From WTAW01 sp964406575 (GTDB taxonomy: Bacteria > Acidobacteriota > Aminicenantia > Aminicenantales > Aminicenantaceae), in the NCBI GenBank assembly GCA_964406575.1, contig CAYOSH010000009.1:57179-121178 (forward strand): a DNA stretch of 64,000 nucleotides, written 5' to 3'. Positions 25,482-34,241 of this stretch are shown one piece after another. A program made the translations under genes and the position numbers. How positions within the stretch are numbered: position 1 is the first letter of the stretch; every line of letters begins with the position of its first letter. A model generated the notes under the pieces. That model was given only the letters and a program-made list of their open reading frames with translations, had not been told where the DNA came from and ran no database searches.

Positions 25482-27569
25482 TCACGAGCCGGAACATCTG
25501 TTCCAACCGCAATTCGGGCATGTCGGGCACTTCTCATCCGGGAGGCTGGCGCCGCAGATTTTACACATCACAGTGAAGAAATCCTTGGCCTTTGTTTTCG
25601 TTTTGCCGAGATGTCTTTCCATCACCTTGGCGATAGCATCAGGGATAGATTGAACCAACCCACCCTCCGTAAATATCGGTTCAGAACCCCCGATCCCTTT
25701 GAGTTGACTGATGACATCTTTGGGATCGACGCCACTCCGCAGGGCTAAAGATATGAGCCTCCCCAGGGCTTCGGCATCGGCCATCGTGGAGTATCCGCTC
25801 TTTCCGATGCTGGTGAAGACTTCAAAAGGTTTTTGATTAAAGTAGGAGATCGTGACATAGAGGTTTCCGAAGCCCGTTTTGATCTTATCGGTCACAGAGG
25901 GGACGGAATTGGGCCGTTCTTTGGGATGAAGTTTTTGTGTGGGCAGGTTGAGAACCTGTTCGGTCCGGCTGCCGTCCCTGTAAATGGTGATTCCCTTAGT
26001 ATTCAGTTCATACGCAAGGAGATAGGTGTTTTTGACGTCTTCTTTTGTGGCGCTGTTTGGAAAATTTATGGTCTTGGACACCGAGTTGTCCACATGTTTT
26101 TGGAATGCGGCCTGCGTTTTGATGTGCCATTCCGGTGGGATATCATGAGCGGTCCTGAAGTAAGAGGGCAAGGGCTCATCCGGATTTTTGCTCTTCCACT
26201 CCTCATAAAGGGAGTGAACATCTTTGAGCTCGCCGTCGAGGATCTTCGAAGTGAATTCGAAGGCAAATACGGGCTCGATGCTGGACGAACAACCCGCAAT
26301 CCGCGAGATCGTCCCAGTAGGTGCAATGGTCAGCACAGTAGCGTTGCGCATCCTTTGGCCCCTGTAGATCGAGTGTTCGATGTTCGGGAAACTTCCCCGC
26401 TCTTCCGCCAATCTTCGGGATTCGGCCTCCGCATTTTTTCTCAGGAATGCGGCGACCTTTTCGGCAAGTTTAATCGCTTTTGTTGAGTCGTACTTGATCT
26501 TCATCTTGATCAAGAGGTCTGCCCACCCCATGACACCCAGGCCAATGCGCCTGTTCGCCTTGGTCGTCTGTTCGATTTCAGGTAAGGGATATCTGTTGAC
26601 CTCGATCACGTTATCCAGAAATCTAACGGCAACCTGGATAACTCTTCTAAACCTCTCCCAATCGAATTGATCCTTTTTTCTCGGGGCAAAAAAGTTCGAG
26701 AGATTCAGCGAGCCCAGGTTGCAGGATTCATAAGCATGTAAAGGCTGCTCTCCGCAGGGGTTTGTGGCCTGTATCGGTCCGAGCCCGGAAGTGGGATTGT
26801 GTTTGTTGATCTTATCTATAAATATTAAGCCGGGATCACCCACTGCCCAGGCAGATTCCACGATCTTATCAAAGATTTTGCTGGCTTTTTTCTTCCCCAC
26901 TTTTTTATTGAGGAAAGGATCGTGGATGCTGTAAGACCTACCCTCCTTCAATGCCTCCATGAATTCATCCGTGATCGCCACAGAGATGTTAAAGTTGTTG
27001 ATGCTTCGGCCGTCCTTTTTTAAGTTGATAAATTCTTCGATATCAGGGTGATCGACACGCAGGATTCCCATGTTAGCCCCCCTGCGTGTCCCTCCCTGCT
27101 TGACGGCTTCGGTCGCGGCATCGATGACTTTCAGGAAGGATATGGGACCGGAGGCGATTCCCTGTGTCTTGTGCACAATACTTCCAGCCGGACGGAGCTG
27201 ACTGAAATCAAATCCTGTCCCACCTCCTTCTTTATGGACAAGAGCAGTGTTCTTGACGGTTTCGAATATGGAGTCCATGGAATCCTCGATGGGGAGAACA
27301 AAACAGGCACTCAGACACAGGCCTCTTCCAGAGCCAGTGAGGGTGGGGCTGTTGGGCATAAAATCTCGATCCATCATGATTTTAAAAAATTTACTCTCCC
27401 ACCTCTTCTGTTCGCTACCTGTCGCCTCGGCTGAGGCGATGTGCTTGGCCACTCTCGCAAAAAGGTCAGATGGCGATTTATCCAAGAACTCTCCGCCTTC
27501 ACTCTTCATAAAATAGCGGGCCTTGAGGATTCGAATTGCATTTTGAGAGAAAGTATTCCCTTCTGTCAT
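25482..27569 (-). CDS. nrdJ: Class II (B12-dependent) ribonucleotide reductase
   Basis: Adenosylcobalamin-dependent reductase converting ribonucleotides to deoxyribonucleotides without oxygen. Active-site segments: SACFVLPIEDSMDSIF (redox Cys), NPCGEQPLHAYESCNLGS (radical-relay Asn/Cys/Glu) and ATVLTIAPTGTISRIAG. The C-terminus ends in a zinc-ribbon-like CKICGASL ... CPTCPNCGW, typical of the NrdJ tail carrying the reducing cysteines. 695 aa. ATG 27569 (MTEGNTF) is preferred because GAGGT lies 6 bp upstream; the frame is open to 27584. The class II enzyme fits an anaerobic lifestyle. Confidence 0.95.
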   Translation of the reverse strand: MTEGNTFSQNAIRILKARYFMKSEGGEFLDKSPSDLFARVAKHIASAEATGSEQKRWESKFFKIMMDRDFMPNSPTLTGSGRGLCLSACFVLPIEDSMDSIFETVKNTALVHKEGGGTGFDFSQLRPAGSIVHKTQGIASGPISFLKVIDAATEAVKQGGTRRGANMGILRVDHPDIEEFINLKKDGRSINNFNISVAITDEFMEALKEGRSYSIHDPFLNKKVGKKKASKIFDKIVESAWAVGDPGLIFIDKINKHNPTSGLGPIQATNPCGEQPLHAYESCNLGSLNLSNFFAPRKKDQFDWERFRRVIQVAVRFLDNVIEVNRYPLPEIEQTTKANRRIGLGVMGWADLLIKMKIKYDSTKAIKLAEKVAAFLRKNAEAESRRLAEERGSFPNIEHSIYRGQRMRNATVLTIAPTGTISRIAGCSSSIEPVFAFEFTSKILDGELKDVHSLYEEWKSKNPDEPLPSYFRTAHDIPPEWHIKTQAAFQKHVDNSVSKTINFPNSATKEDVKNTYLLAYELNTKGITIYRDGSRTEQVLNLPTQKLHPKERPNSVPSVTDKIKTGFGNLYVTISYFNQKPFEVFTSIGKSGYSTMADAEALGRLISLALRSGVDPKDVISQLKGIGGSEPIFTEGGLVQSIPDAIAKVMERHLGKTKTKAKDFFTVMCKICGASLPDEKCPTCPNCGWNRCSGS

Positions 27570-27825
27570 GATCATACCTCGCATCTGGGAGTCGTACAGG
27601 ATATAGTAGCATCCTGAATATAAACTCCCACATGAGGTATGTCAAGTAAAATTTATGGAATTTATAGGAATTATCAAAGGAATGAAAAAATTGAGAGATC
27701 GTGAAGGAAAGTAATGAGATTATCTACTGAGACGCTAAGCGCTGGAATTTGAGTTTCGTGCGCTAGAATCTTCTATTGTTTAGGAGGTGCCGGTCTCCCT
27801 CCTTTTGTTGGCCCATTCCTCTCTG

Positions 27826-29109
27826 TTAGCATTCCAGACGGCGGTCAGATCTTGATAGCTTATCTTTAAGAACTCGAAATCCCAGTTTTAAGAAAAGCTT
27901 GAAGCTTTTCGTCTCGGCCCAGATTTTTTTGTATGTTTGCTGGCCGGAGACGATGTTAAAGAGAGCATTCTTTAACGTCGGCTCGTTTTCTGCTGAGGCG
28001 AGGACACTGTCCAGGAAACCGTACTTGGAAGACTTGTTTGATAAAAATCTTAATGTCTTCCCATACGGAATATCGCACGTTATATCAGAACAGCTATTCA
28101 AGTAGGAATTGAAGCCCTGTTTTGACATCCCATGACTTAAAATGACCTGAGCGGCATTTATCCCTGTAACAACAGCAGAATTGATTCCTTTCCCTTTGAA
28201 CGGTCTTATCATTCCTGCAGAATCGCCAACCATCATATAGTGGTCTCCAAAGATTCCCTTGGCGGGAAGCGTTGGAAACTTCCCCTTAAAATAGTAGAGC
28301 TGGGTTTTTATGTGCTCAAAATTTTGTGGCAACGCCTTTTGCACACACGGGATGTCCAGGAATGCATCCATCATCCCGGCGTCAACAGGATTCCCCGCAA
28401 TATTTATGGCAAGATGGTTGTCTTTGGGCGTGATGGCACCGAATTCGACATGAGGTAGGGACTTTGGAAGAAAGGCATGGATATAGTTTCCGAATCTCTT
28501 CATCTCTCCTTCGCCCGGGTGAATCTTCGTCACAATTGAGGACAGAAATTTTGGCTGACGGTAGGGGGTCAACCGTTCAAAGATTTTGGCCATCCCGTCA
28601 TCCAGGCCGAACGCGCCCACAACACACTCCGCCTTGATGTTATTGCTCTCGCTGTATACCATTACGCCGTCTGCATCAAAGTCCAAATCAGTGACACGCG
28701 CTTGGAAGGTCTCTATACCCAATTCCTTCACCTTCTGGAAAAGATAGTTGTCGAATTCGACTCTCCGGCATGAATAGGATGGCTCATGCTCTCCTTCGAG
28801 CTTAAGGGAATATTTTCCCGTATGAATAAAGTATCCGTTGATCTTTTTGTTTATGATATCCCATGGAAAAGGGACACCTAAATCTTTCTCTAGTATATTT
28901 TCAATGGGAGGAGAAAGCACACCTATACACTGGTTGTAATAGCTCTTTTTCTCGAATCTTTTCCCCTCATAGACGACAATCCGAGGATCAGTCCCCAGTT
29001 CTTGAGACAGCTTTTTAAGCTTAATGGCACAGCTCGCGCCTGCGGGCCCGCCACCTATGATGACGATAGTACTCTTATCGTTTATCGCTGTAAGCATTGT
29101 TTCTGTCAT
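27826..29109 (-). CDS. FAD-dependent oxidoreductase, geranylgeranyl reductase-like (copy 1)
   Basis: 427-aa flavoprotein: FAD-binding IVIIGGGPAGASCAIKLKKL at the N-terminus, a second dinucleotide segment MMVGDSAGMIRPFKGKGINSAV, and CIGVLSPP after the first helix. The overall layout matches the geranylgeranyl reductase/halogenase-type (GR2) family. It is paralogous to the protein at 31867-33249. The two copies bracket thiE-thiL-thiM, on the same strand, with gaps of 100-120 bp. Substrate unknown; an isoprenoid (quinone side-chain) or a thiamine-related substrate are both guesses. Confidence 0.7.
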   Translation of the reverse strand: MTETMLTAINDKSTIVIIGGGPAGASCAIKLKKLSQELGTDPRIVVYEGKRFEKKSYYNQCIGVLSPPIENILEKDLGVPFPWDIINKKINGYFIHTGKYSLKLEGEHEPSYSCRRVEFDNYLFQKVKELGIETFQARVTDLDFDADGVMVYSESNNIKAECVVGAFGLDDGMAKIFERLTPYRQPKFLSSIVTKIHPGEGEMKRFGNYIHAFLPKSLPHVEFGAITPKDNHLAINIAGNPVDAGMMDAFLDIPCVQKALPQNFEHIKTQLYYFKGKFPTLPAKGIFGDHYMMVGDSAGMIRPFKGKGINSAVVTGINAAQVILSHGMSKQGFNSYLNSCSDITCDIPYGKTLRFLSNKSSKYGFLDSVLASAENEPTLKNALFNIVSGQQTYKKIWAETKSFKLFLKLGFRVLKDKLSRSDRRLEC

Positions 29110-29209
29110 GCTTGGATTCTTTGAATGAACTGGGTCATCTTCATTTTGTTGGAATCACATTTTCATGATAAAACATCTCAGTAATAGTACACCCTATCGG
29201 TGGAATTTT

Positions 29210-30022
29210 CTACTGGATCTGGATCTTTGCTCCTTCCTCGATTTGTTTTTCATCGATGGAATAGAGGGCGTCTAGAAGGCCGATCTGAAAGCTCCCAGGA
29301 GTGGACGCTTTTCTAGCCGCTTTTTCACCGGCAAGGCCAAAGTAGGCCAGCGCTGTTGTCGTCGCTGTGAGGGGGTTACTGTCTACTGCCAAGAAAGCTC
29401 CAATTATAACCGTCGCCGTACAGCCTGTCCCTGTGACAAACCTCATAAGCTCATGTCCATTCGAAACGCGATGGATCTCTTTCCCATCCGTAATCAAATC
29501 CACCACCCCTGTGATTGCCAGAGTTGTGTTTAGTTCTCTAGAGAGCGTGAGTGCGGAATCAGCGGCATCATCGACACTGTGAATGGAATCCACTCCCTTT
29601 GTCCGTGAGCCTTTTTGGGCGAGGGAGAGCACTTCAGAGGCATTTCCGCGAACCACACTTATGGAGAGTTCATCGATAAGTCGCTTGGCAGAATCTGTGC
29701 GTAATTTGGTGGCTCCTGAACCCACCGGGTCTAAAACTATCGAAGTGTTCAGTTCGTTTGCGCGTTTCCCCGCTTTGAGCATTGAGTCGAGCCAGTAAGG
29801 CGTGAGAGTTCCTATGTTGAGTACCAGAGCCCCCGCAAAGGACACCATTTCTTCCACTTCCTCTTGGGCATGAGCCATTACAGGAGAGGCTCCACAAGCA
29901 AGCAGAGCATTGGCAGTATAATTCATGACGACAAAATTCGTGATGTTGTGGATCAGCGGTTTTTTCTCCCGGAGGAGTTTTAAATTTTCTGCGGCTTTTT
30001 GTGCGAGATGGCGGTCATACAC
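29210..30022 (-). CDS. thiM: Hydroxyethylthiazole kinase ThiM
   Basis: 270-aa ribokinase-fold kinase that phosphorylates the thiazole alcohol in thiamine salvage. PLIHNITNFVVMNYTANALLACG, GALVLNIGTL, IVLDPVGSGAT and the anion-hole/catalytic RFVTGTGCTAT motif are all present. A longer frame is open to 30118, but it would overlap thiL by more than 80 bp. The GTG at 30022 has AAGGAGG five bases upstream and starts 10 bp after the thiL stop, so it is chosen. Confidence 0.93.
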   Translation of the reverse strand: MYDRHLAQKAAENLKLLREKKPLIHNITNFVVMNYTANALLACGASPVMAHAQEEVEEMVSFAGALVLNIGTLTPYWLDSMLKAGKRANELNTSIVLDPVGSGATKLRTDSAKRLIDELSISVVRGNASEVLSLAQKGSRTKGVDSIHSVDDAADSALTLSRELNTTLAITGVVDLITDGKEIHRVSNGHELMRFVTGTGCTATVIIGAFLAVDSNPLTATTTALAYFGLAGEKAARKASTPGSFQIGLLDALYSIDEKQIEEGAKIQIQ

Positions 30023-30032
30023 TCTTTCCTCC

Positions 30033-31058
30033 TTATGTTTTAAAGTGATCCCATCCCGAAGGTGTGACGGGTCGCTTGCTCCCATCAGGGAGTATGAGTC
30101 GGATTTTCTCGTCCGCATGAGTTATTCGCCCGATCTCAGCTATCGGAATATTACTGATCTTAGATATGATAGATTGGACCTTCCTTGCATTTTTGTAAGC
30201 ACAGGTAATAATCAGTTCATAGTCATCGCTGTCGCTAAGGATCAGGTCGTATGGATTACGCTTCCATTGCGAAGCAACCTGACGGAGAGCTTGGCTGAGG
30301 GGTAACTTTTCTTGAATCAGTTCAGCTCCTACGTTGCTCTCTTCGCAGATGTGGCCAAGATCCGCGAGAAATCCATCACTCGTATCGATCATGGCTTTGC
30401 CATATCCGGATTGCGCAATGGCATGGCCTTCGCGGGCCCTGTGTTTGGGTGTGTTATAAGCTTGCACAAGAGGGTGGTCTTGGATATTCTTTGGGGGCTG
30501 AGATCGCTTCAAAAGCCTAAGCCCAGCAGCGGCCTGACCCGGATACCCGGTAACGAGGATCGCATCCCCCACTTCAGCAGAAGATCGGAGCATCAGCTTG
30601 CCCTCTTTCACTTCACCCACTAATGTGATATCGATAAAATTGATCCCCTCGGTCCTGGTGATATTGCCCCCGATGATCGAGGCCTTAAATGGGTTAAGTT
30701 CCATAAAAAAACCCCGGTACATGTCTTCCACAGACTTCACAGGAGTGTCTGCCCGCAATCCCAAGGAGATCAGAGCATACAGGGGCAAACCACCTATGGC
30801 GCCAATGTCGCTGATATTCACGGCCATACCGCGCCGTCCCAAAGCCTCTGAACTTATAAAATCAGGTAAATAATGTCTGCCCTCCGCCAAACAATCACAC
30901 GTGACCAATAATTCATATCCCGCACGGGGCCGGATGGCTGCGGTATCGTCTCCAATTCCCAAAGAAACTCCTGGATTCTCAACTCCCTCTTTCTGGATCA
31001 GTTTTTGAATGCGCTGAATCAGTCCAAATTCACCGATCTCAGATATGGTTTTAGACAT
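30033..31058 (-). CDS. thiL: Thiamine-monophosphate kinase ThiL
   Basis: Converts thiamine monophosphate to the active cofactor thiamine pyrophosphate. The PurM/ThiL fold is recognised by SLGIGDDTAAIRPRAGYELL, VNISDIGAIGGLPLYALISLGL, SIIGGNITRTEG and MIDTSDGFLADLGHICEES. 341 aa from ATG 31058; the upstream GTG (31079) lacks a clear Shine-Dalgarno. It lies 58 bp after thiE and 10 bp before thiM. Confidence 0.93.
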   Translation of the reverse strand: MSKTISEIGEFGLIQRIQKLIQKEGVENPGVSLGIGDDTAAIRPRAGYELLVTCDCLAEGRHYLPDFISSEALGRRGMAVNISDIGAIGGLPLYALISLGLRADTPVKSVEDMYRGFFMELNPFKASIIGGNITRTEGINFIDITLVGEVKEGKLMLRSSAEVGDAILVTGYPGQAAAGLRLLKRSQPPKNIQDHPLVQAYNTPKHRAREGHAIAQSGYGKAMIDTSDGFLADLGHICEESNVGAELIQEKLPLSQALRQVASQWKRNPYDLILSDSDDYELIITCAYKNARKVQSIISKISNIPIAEIGRITHADEKIRLILPDGSKRPVTPSGWDHFKT

Positions 31059-31116
31059 GGTTGTTTTCTCGCGTCTCACAATGGATGGAGATACATATCC
31101 CCGTATGGTTGTATTC

Positions 31117-31746
31117 TCATTTCTTATTTTTGAGCGCTTGAAAGAGTTCTCTTGTAGCTTGCTCAGGATATTTATGACAACACACGGCTGAGATGACAGC
31201 TATCCCGTGTGCACCGGCTTGGATAACCTCGGGAGTATTGTCCTTGTTCACACCTCCAATGGCAATTATGGGAATAGGGACCTTTTCGACGACCTGTTTC
31301 ATGAGTTCGATACCAGTCACAGGGCCTGCATCCGCTTTGGATGTGGTCGGGTAAACTGGGCCGAATCCAACATAATCTGCGCCTTCGTCAAGGCATTTCC
31401 GGGCTTCTTCCAGCGTGACTGCTGACCCGCCGATGATCCGGTTCTCTCCTAATAATTCACGGGCTAAGGGGATAGGGAAATCGTTTTGGCCTAAGTGAAC
31501 TCCATCAGAATTAGAGGCAATCGCCACATCTAATCGGTCATTCACGATGAATGTTACACAGGCAGCAGTGCAGAGCTGTTTCAAGTCTCTTGCCATATCT
31601 ATCATTTCGCGAGTCGATCCAGCCTTTTGGCGGTACTGGATGGTATCCGCGCCTCCTGCAATTGCCATTCTCGCCAGGTTGAGATGCGAAAAGTGAGTCT
31701 GGAGTTCTGTGTCCGTAATGACATGTAAGCGTCCGATTTTTTTCAT
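31117..31746 (-). CDS. thiE: Thiamine-phosphate synthase ThiE
   Basis: Couples hydroxymethylpyrimidine diphosphate with thiazole phosphate to form thiamine monophosphate. TIM-barrel signatures: TIQYRQKAGSTREMIDMA, FIVNDRLDVAIASNSDGVHLGQND, ADYVGFGPVYPTTSKADAG and PIIAIGGVNKDN. ATG 31746 (MKKIGRLHVITD) matches the family start; the frame is open 15 codons further. With thiL and thiM, and no thiC/thiG/thiD in view, the locus suggests salvage of thiazole rather than full de novo synthesis here. Confidence 0.93.
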   Translation of the reverse strand: MKKIGRLHVITDTELQTHFSHLNLARMAIAGGADTIQYRQKAGSTREMIDMARDLKQLCTAACVTFIVNDRLDVAIASNSDGVHLGQNDFPIPLARELLGENRIIGGSAVTLEEARKCLDEGADYVGFGPVYPTTSKADAGPVTGIELMKQVVEKVPIPIIAIGGVNKDNTPEVIQAGAHGIAVISAVCCHKYPEQATRELFQALKNKK

Positions 31747-31866
31747 GCTCGCTATCCAGGCACCAATAAGTATATCAATAAGTTGCGGCAAATCGCATCA
31801 GCAAAATAACACAAGAATATTTTGATGTCAAAATCGGAAATCAACGAAGAAAGAAGAAAACAAAAC

Positions 31867-33249
31867 CTAAGGCTTTTTTTGTAGTTCGATCCAGCCTCTC
31901 ATGCCATTTTTAAGCTTTCTGGTGAGTAAAATGAGTGTATTGAACAGTAGTGAAATTTGCAATTTAAGATCGAGAGAAGTTTTAAAAATATCACGATAGG
32001 ATATATTTCCTGTGAACATATTCCAGAGGATCAGTCTGATTTTTTGGGGAGGGCCTGCCTGGTTTTGTTTTTTCGCCAGGGCTAAGTGAGATTGGGTGAG
32101 GAGAGGAATAGATGAGATGAAATCATTGACAAGAAAAAGAATTCGTCCATATGTGTTGTCATGAATAATCTGCTTTTTTGCCTGTTTGTAATAGTGCTTT
32201 TTTATAGAGGAAGCATGCACTCCATAAAATATTGCGGTTTCTGCGGCCAATCTTGCTGTCAGAAAGGCTGATTCGATGCCGTTCTTGTAGTGTCTTGAGA
32301 AACTGGCATCTCCGATCATGATCATCCTGTGAGTGAATGGTTTTTTTGATGGAGAAACAGTTATCTTTGGATAACAAGAACAGTGGGGCTTGAGTGCGGG
32401 GATTTTTCCCTTTATATCTTGGAGATTGAGGAATTCTTGGAATATGTCTTTTGTAGCATCTTTTTTCCCAATCAGTGTGACTGTAACGAAGTCTTCCTTG
32501 GGGATCACTGTCGCATAACGAATGATGTTTTTATTGGGCATATAAACATGAATAGTGTTCCCGAAGTTTTCTAGGATTCTTTCTCTGCCAATTTTGAGCT
32601 CGGCTTGGTAAGTAGAAAGCGTAGATGGCACCCTGTATCCGAAGCCCAAATCTTTGATCCTATTCATCAGATGAGCATTTACGCCAAAAGCGCCGACAAT
32701 AAGTTCCGCTTTAAACTCACGAGGATTATCTTTTTCTCCAAAGACAAGTGTTAATGGCTGAGATATGTCTTTGGGAAATTTGATATCCCATACAGGGGCA
32801 GAAATGACCTCTGCCCCCGAGTCCTGAGCCCAGCTCAGGAGAAAATCGTCGAAGCTTATGATTTCTGGAAATGTCGAATAGCGTGGTCCGTTTCCTCTGA
32901 ATACAGTTGCAATGGCATTTTTCTCATTCTCTGCACTAGTAAGAAGCAGGCTTTCACCGTCCACATGCAAAGTGTATCCTTCAATCCGGCTGATTATTCT
33001 TTTTTCTGGAAGATGAATACCTTCATTTTTCAGCTTCAGATTCAAGCTCTCTGCTATAACCCCAGCACAAAGATTGCATCCCCGCGGACCCTTTTGTAAG
33101 AAATCTTTTCCGTCAAAAATAGTGGTCGAAACCTGGATTCCTTTTTCCTGGGCGAATTTGTGGATGAAGTGAGCAAAAAAAGATCCCGCCGGACCCCCAC
33201 CGATGATGGCAATCTTCGAATCCTTTCCAAGTTTGAGTTGCTCTCTCAT
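31867..33249 (-). CDS. FAD-dependent oxidoreductase, geranylgeranyl reductase-like (copy 2)
   Basis: 460-aa flavoprotein with FAD-binding IAIIGGGPAGSFFAHFIHKF and MIMIGDASFSRHYKNGIESAFL as second nucleotide segment. GPRGCNLCAGVIAESL contains a CxxC not found in copy 1, where the matching place is QCIGVLSPP. The C-terminal 90 residues are basic and partly hydrophobic (LQISLLFNTLILLTRKLK), suggesting membrane association. First gene of the minus-strand thi cluster and divergent from the response regulator at 33609. Function unknown. Confidence 0.7.
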   Translation of the reverse strand: MREQLKLGKDSKIAIIGGGPAGSFFAHFIHKFAQEKGIQVSTTIFDGKDFLQKGPRGCNLCAGVIAESLNLKLKNEGIHLPEKRIISRIEGYTLHVDGESLLLTSAENEKNAIATVFRGNGPRYSTFPEIISFDDFLLSWAQDSGAEVISAPVWDIKFPKDISQPLTLVFGEKDNPREFKAELIVGAFGVNAHLMNRIKDLGFGYRVPSTLSTYQAELKIGRERILENFGNTIHVYMPNKNIIRYATVIPKEDFVTVTLIGKKDATKDIFQEFLNLQDIKGKIPALKPHCSCYPKITVSPSKKPFTHRMIMIGDASFSRHYKNGIESAFLTARLAAETAIFYGVHASSIKKHYYKQAKKQIIHDNTYGRILFLVNDFISSIPLLTQSHLALAKKQNQAGPPQKIRLILWNMFTGNISYRDIFKTSLDLKLQISLLFNTLILLTRKLKNGMRGWIELQKKP

Positions 33250-33608
33250 ACCATTTAGATAGCAGGAGTATTTTTAGTTTTTAGTCATATAAATGTGACT
33301 GTTGCATCAATCAATAGTTGACAAATATTATAGTTACTATTATATCTATAAAAGATATTAATTCAATATAGAATATTGTTCCTTTGATTGAGGAAGCATT
33401 CAAACGATTTGAAGCGATTTGGAATTTTAAGGATTTCACTGATCCAAATTGGAAAATGGGATTCAACTCCACTTATTGCCACCTATCGCCCTCAGTTGAC
33501 ATCAGGTTATATTAATTTTATAGTATTTGTAATCTTAAATCTTATAGAATTTATTGCATTCTAAATTCTAAAAGAAGAATAACTTCCCCTATAAAGGAGG
33601 CTTGTGTA
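33250..33608. other. Divergent intergenic region with two TTGACA promoters
   Basis: 359 bp, very AT-rich. Plus-strand candidates: TTGACA 33318 with TATATC 33341 and TTGACA 33496 with TATAGT 33519. A minus-strand candidate for copy 2 of the FAD enzyme is TTGATT, 17 bp, TATATG, next to the dyad AGTCA...TGACT. Several TATAG-type boxes are scattered through it. No ORF is supported. Confidence 0.5.
33496..33524 (+). promoter_or_regulatory. Sigma70 promoter of the response regulator
   Basis: TTGACA 33496-33501, 17 bp spacer, TATAGT 33519-33524, about 80 bp before the start of the receiver gene. The best promoter match in the region. Confidence 0.6.
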
Positions 33609-34022
33609 ATGAAAATGAGCAAATCTGGAGCTAAGATCTTGGTCATCGATGACGATCCTGATTTCAGGAAAGTAATCTCACTGATGTTAGAATCTAAATC
33701 TTACGGTGTTGTTACTGCCAATAATCCCAAGGAAGCCAAGAAGATCCTTATGACAGAGAAGCCCGACTTAATTCTTCTTGACATTATGATGGATTCTATT
33801 TTTGACGGGTATTCTTTGTGTAACGAAATTAAAACGTCCGAAGAATATCAAGAATTAAAAGACACTCCGATTATTTTTGTTTCTGCCGTGAAAGAAAAAG
33901 CCGGCTCCAGATTAACTTTTGATACAAGTGAACATGGCCTTGTGGGACCGGATGACTACATTGACAAACCAGTCAATCCCGAGGACTTGTATATGCGGAT
34001 CGAAAAATTGCTCAATAGATAA
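33609..34022 (+). CDS. Single-domain response regulator
   Basis: 137-aa stand-alone receiver. Acidic pocket VIDDDPDF; phosphoacceptor Asp in LILLDIMMDSIFDG; switch Ser in IIFVSAVKEKAGS; conserved Lys in YIDKPVNPEDL. There is no output domain, so it signals by protein contact. Directly upstream of the heme-binding histidine kinase at 34242, its likely partner. AAAGGAGG lies 8 bp before the ATG. Confidence 0.88.
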   Translation: MKMSKSGAKILVIDDDPDFRKVISLMLESKSYGVVTANNPKEAKKILMTEKPDLILLDIMMDSIFDGYSLCNEIKTSEEYQELKDTPIIFVSAVKEKAGSRLTFDTSEHGLVGPDDYIDKPVNPEDLYMRIEKLLNR

Positions 34023-34241
34023 CCGGATAAATACTTAATGTATAAAGTTTTATATTGGATAAATCATAGATTTAAATTATGTGTGTCGTTTCCCAATTTA
34101 GAATTATTATCAAAGATGTGCCTCTTAGATAAACCATCGAGAAAATAGAATCGGCGTGTGAATCAAAATTTAGAGCAAATCTCATCGAATTGCGCGAAGG
34201 ATAACATTTTCGTTTGAGGAGTGGTTCAAACGGGAATCATT

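Noticed and set aside
31747..33608. TPP riboswitch before the thiamine genes
   Set aside because: No conserved thi-box (CUGAGA ... GCG-AGGGA type) segments were found in the gaps upstream of thiE or the first FAD gene.
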